Assembly (NCBI RefSeq): GCF_009727055.1
Contig: NC_052354.1
Location: forward strand, 52,861,637 to 52,925,636
Direction of reading: 5' to 3'
From: Benincasa hispida
Lineage: Eukaryota > Streptophyta > Magnoliopsida > Cucurbitales > Cucurbitaceae
DNA length: 64,000 bases
A model generated the notes under the pieces. That model worked only from the letters and a program-made list of their open reading frames with translations. It was not told the origin of the DNA and ran no database searches. Numbering within the stretch: the first letter of the stretch is position 1; every line of letters begins with the position of its first letter. This document shows positions 62,041-64,000 of the stretch, one piece after another. A program made the translations under genes and the position numbers.

Positions 62041-62660
62041 CTATAAAAAGAAAATAAATATATATATTGGCTTGTTTGATAATGTTCTCATTTCTCATTT
62101 TTTTGAGAAATAAATTTGTTTAATAACTATTATCGATTCTTATTTCAAACTTTTAATAAATATTTCTAAAAATGGTACAAAGTTGAGGACTAAAAAAATA
62201 GTTTATTTTAAATCTATTTTTATTTGCTATTTATATTTAATGTTTTGTTATAATAATTAAACTTGATGATTGACTTGTTGGTGTTAAGTCACTTATGAGT
62301 TAGCCACTTTCAAGTCTTGGGTTTGAAACTCAGTCTCATAATTCTTTTTGGAAAGATGAGGAGAAAGGAGAGACGGAAACAAAAACTAAAGAAAGGGGAA
62401 AAAATTAAAATAAAAAGTTGACTTGCACTTCCATATTTTAAAGATGTACTATATTTTTAGATTTTTTTTCCTTTCTTGTTCTATCTATTACAAATATCCT
62501 AATAATATATATTGCAAACAAACACAATCATTTATATAAATTAATGAGACATGGAACAAACACATATGCACCCTCTTCAAAACATATAGAGAGAGATTAA
62601 AGTTCTGTTTTACTATTTTGACTACTGTACCTTGATTTTTTATCTTTTAAACCATATTCC
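62041..62660. other. AT-rich intergenic region
   Basis: No gene seen. The five bases before 62661, ATTCC, would be the left target duplication of the LTR that follows. Confidence 0.5.
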
Positions 62661-64000
62661 TGTTGGGATTGGTGTCCTAATTCTCCAAAGTCTCGTAGTT
62701 TGTAATATATACACATTGTTATGAATAAAATAAGAGTTGTTGTATCTGGCATTTACTCATATCCAATAAATAAAGCTTCATGGTTATCGTATGTAAACTT
62801 AAGCATGTATATGAGATATACAAGTGGATCATGCCTTAAGTGATAACCTAAATAGATCTGTAGTATACGGATTAAGGAAGGATTCCTGATCCTGGTGACA
62901 CTACAGATACGGCCCGTTTTGTAGAGGTTTGCAAGTGTCATGAACTACTACAAATAGTAGATCCTGACCATTCGTTTGGAGACATACGAGTGGAGGTATC
63001 CTATACAAAAAGTATGTATAAGACCGGACCACGAGATGATTCGTCTCTGTATATAACGTCGTTGATACTAGAGACTTACATCTCACATAAACCACCATAG
63101 GTGACATGACCTCAATCCTAAGTGTTTTGAGAACTCATACCTTTGAGGGCGGTCTTTTGATTAGTATGGGCGAGAGTGGCTAGATTTCCAACTCTACATG
63201 CCTACCTTTTTGGGGACTTGTCTGATTTTGGAGTGGGAAACTCAGTTACACAAAATGGAATTCACTCCTTCCCCGAAGCAGGGGTAAGTAGATAGATTGT
63301 TCCCTTATGAGCAGATTCTGAGGCTTGAACATAGTGATCACAACTTCTCTTTGGAAGAGAAGACTCAGTCATAGTAGGACTATGGCTTATGTTAATTAGA
63401 AGGACTAGTGGTACTTAAAGAGTTAGATGTAACTACGGGGGCATAACGGTTATTGACCTAGTTGTACTTACGAGTAATCTGAGAAGGGTTATCGCACTAT
63501 TGATTGATTAAAATGCACATATAATATATTTGTAGTAAGGAGAGTTCAGCTGTCGATCTCTAGTGGAGTGTCTGACAGTTAACAGATGGTGGATCCCGTG
63601 ACTAAAGAGTTTAGTCAGTTATTCACGTACCATTGGAGCTTCGAGCTACAGGTCCATAACGTCCCCTTGGTAGCTCAACGGATTCAAGTTGAGGATCAGT
63701 TCTTGGTGTTGATTTGAAATGTTCAAATTGACAAGAGGTAAATCGATTATATATGATATGATCGATGTGATGTATGAGATACATCAAGTGAAAGATTAAT
63801 GTAAATGATATTTAAATTAAGTGCCATGATTTAGAAAAAGAGTTATGGTTTATATGTTTTATGAGATGAAATATTAGAACTATAGGTTATAAATATATTA
63901 TGGTAAGTTGGTTATCATATATATTTATAATAATATTAATTATTGGATAATTATCTTTTTTTCTCTAATAACCAATTGAGTGGGAGGTTATTGGTGGTTT
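62661..64000 (+). repeat. copia-type LTR, start only, cut by window end
   Basis: Begins TGTTGGGATTGGTG and shares ordered blocks with LTR A (read on the minus strand): GTGGATCAT, CCTGGTGACACTAC, GATCCTGA and the segment with AGTGGAGTGTCTGACAG. It is at least 1340 bp. Whether it is a solo LTR or the 5' end of an element cannot be told here. Confidence 0.8.

Noticed and set aside
1..64000. tRNA, rRNA or organelle-derived inserts
   Set aside because: I saw no cloverleaf-type A/B box pairs, rRNA stretches or plastid/mitochondrial genes while reading, but a tRNA scan was not possible here.

Overview
This window is nuclear DNA of a flowering plant. It holds four spliced, AT-rich-intron genes of conserved plant families in a repeat-dense background. 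The repeat families (Ty1-copia LTRs, MULE/PMD elements, small TGATAG-type repeats) look like those I know from cucurbits (Cucurbitaceae). That family-level guess is inference from memory and no species is claimed. The 25-base N run, the single N and the duplicated blocks beside or near them suggest a long-read draft assembly.

Layout. 1-4349: 3' two-thirds of a CLC-d type chloride channel gene (+), with an hAT-like MITE in one intron and a 59-bp tandem repeat just past the stop. 4350-7424: AT-rich intergenic. 7425-9213: a GT47 exostosin-family glycosyltransferase (+), four exons, 464 aa. 9372-11039: the SNAP43/SNAPC1-like subunit of the snRNA-activating complex (-), seven coding exons, 265 aa, with a spliced 5' leader up to about 11430. 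The two genes are tail to tail, 158 bp apart. 11430-14540: AT-rich old repeats.

14540-21650: remains of Mutator-like elements carrying a plant mobile domain (PMD) gene. A decayed SWIM-finger transposase end lies on the minus strand, a broken PMD gene on the plus strand, and a second copy of about 1 kb of that PMD gene lies beyond a sequence gap. 22004-27163: a full-length but decayed Ty1-copia element (-) with 270-bp LTRs and a perfect 5-bp target duplication. 27170-30060: intergenic with palindromic transposon-end sequence and a roughly 350-bp tandem repeat.

30066-43014 is a three-level nest, each level proven by its own target duplication. Solo LTR A (CAAAT) sits in the 350-bp repeat. A large copia element B (TAAAA, 31378-42920) sits in LTR A. 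Solo LTR C (ATATA, 32433-34367) sits in the 5' LTR of B. 43938-44390 is a 33-bp minisatellite. 44400-50386 is a rearranged second B-family copia (-), interrupted at 45172-48381 by an element that has a 3' LTR and a tRNA-Asp-type primer site at its other edge but no 5' LTR, and is still flanked by ACTAT duplications.

52568-60229: a Golgi/ER-type nucleotide-sugar transporter of the UGNT1-like group (-), ten exons, 348 aa, with a 350-bp foldback element in intron 8. 61080-62040: an unusual array of TGATAGC/GCTATCA words. 62661-64000: the start of another copia-type LTR, cut by the window edge. The four genes are unrelated housekeeping functions (endomembrane anion transport, cell-wall or glycan synthesis, snRNA transcription, nucleotide-sugar import). 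I see no gene cluster or new multi-gene system. The novelty lies in the repeat biology and in assembly artefacts.
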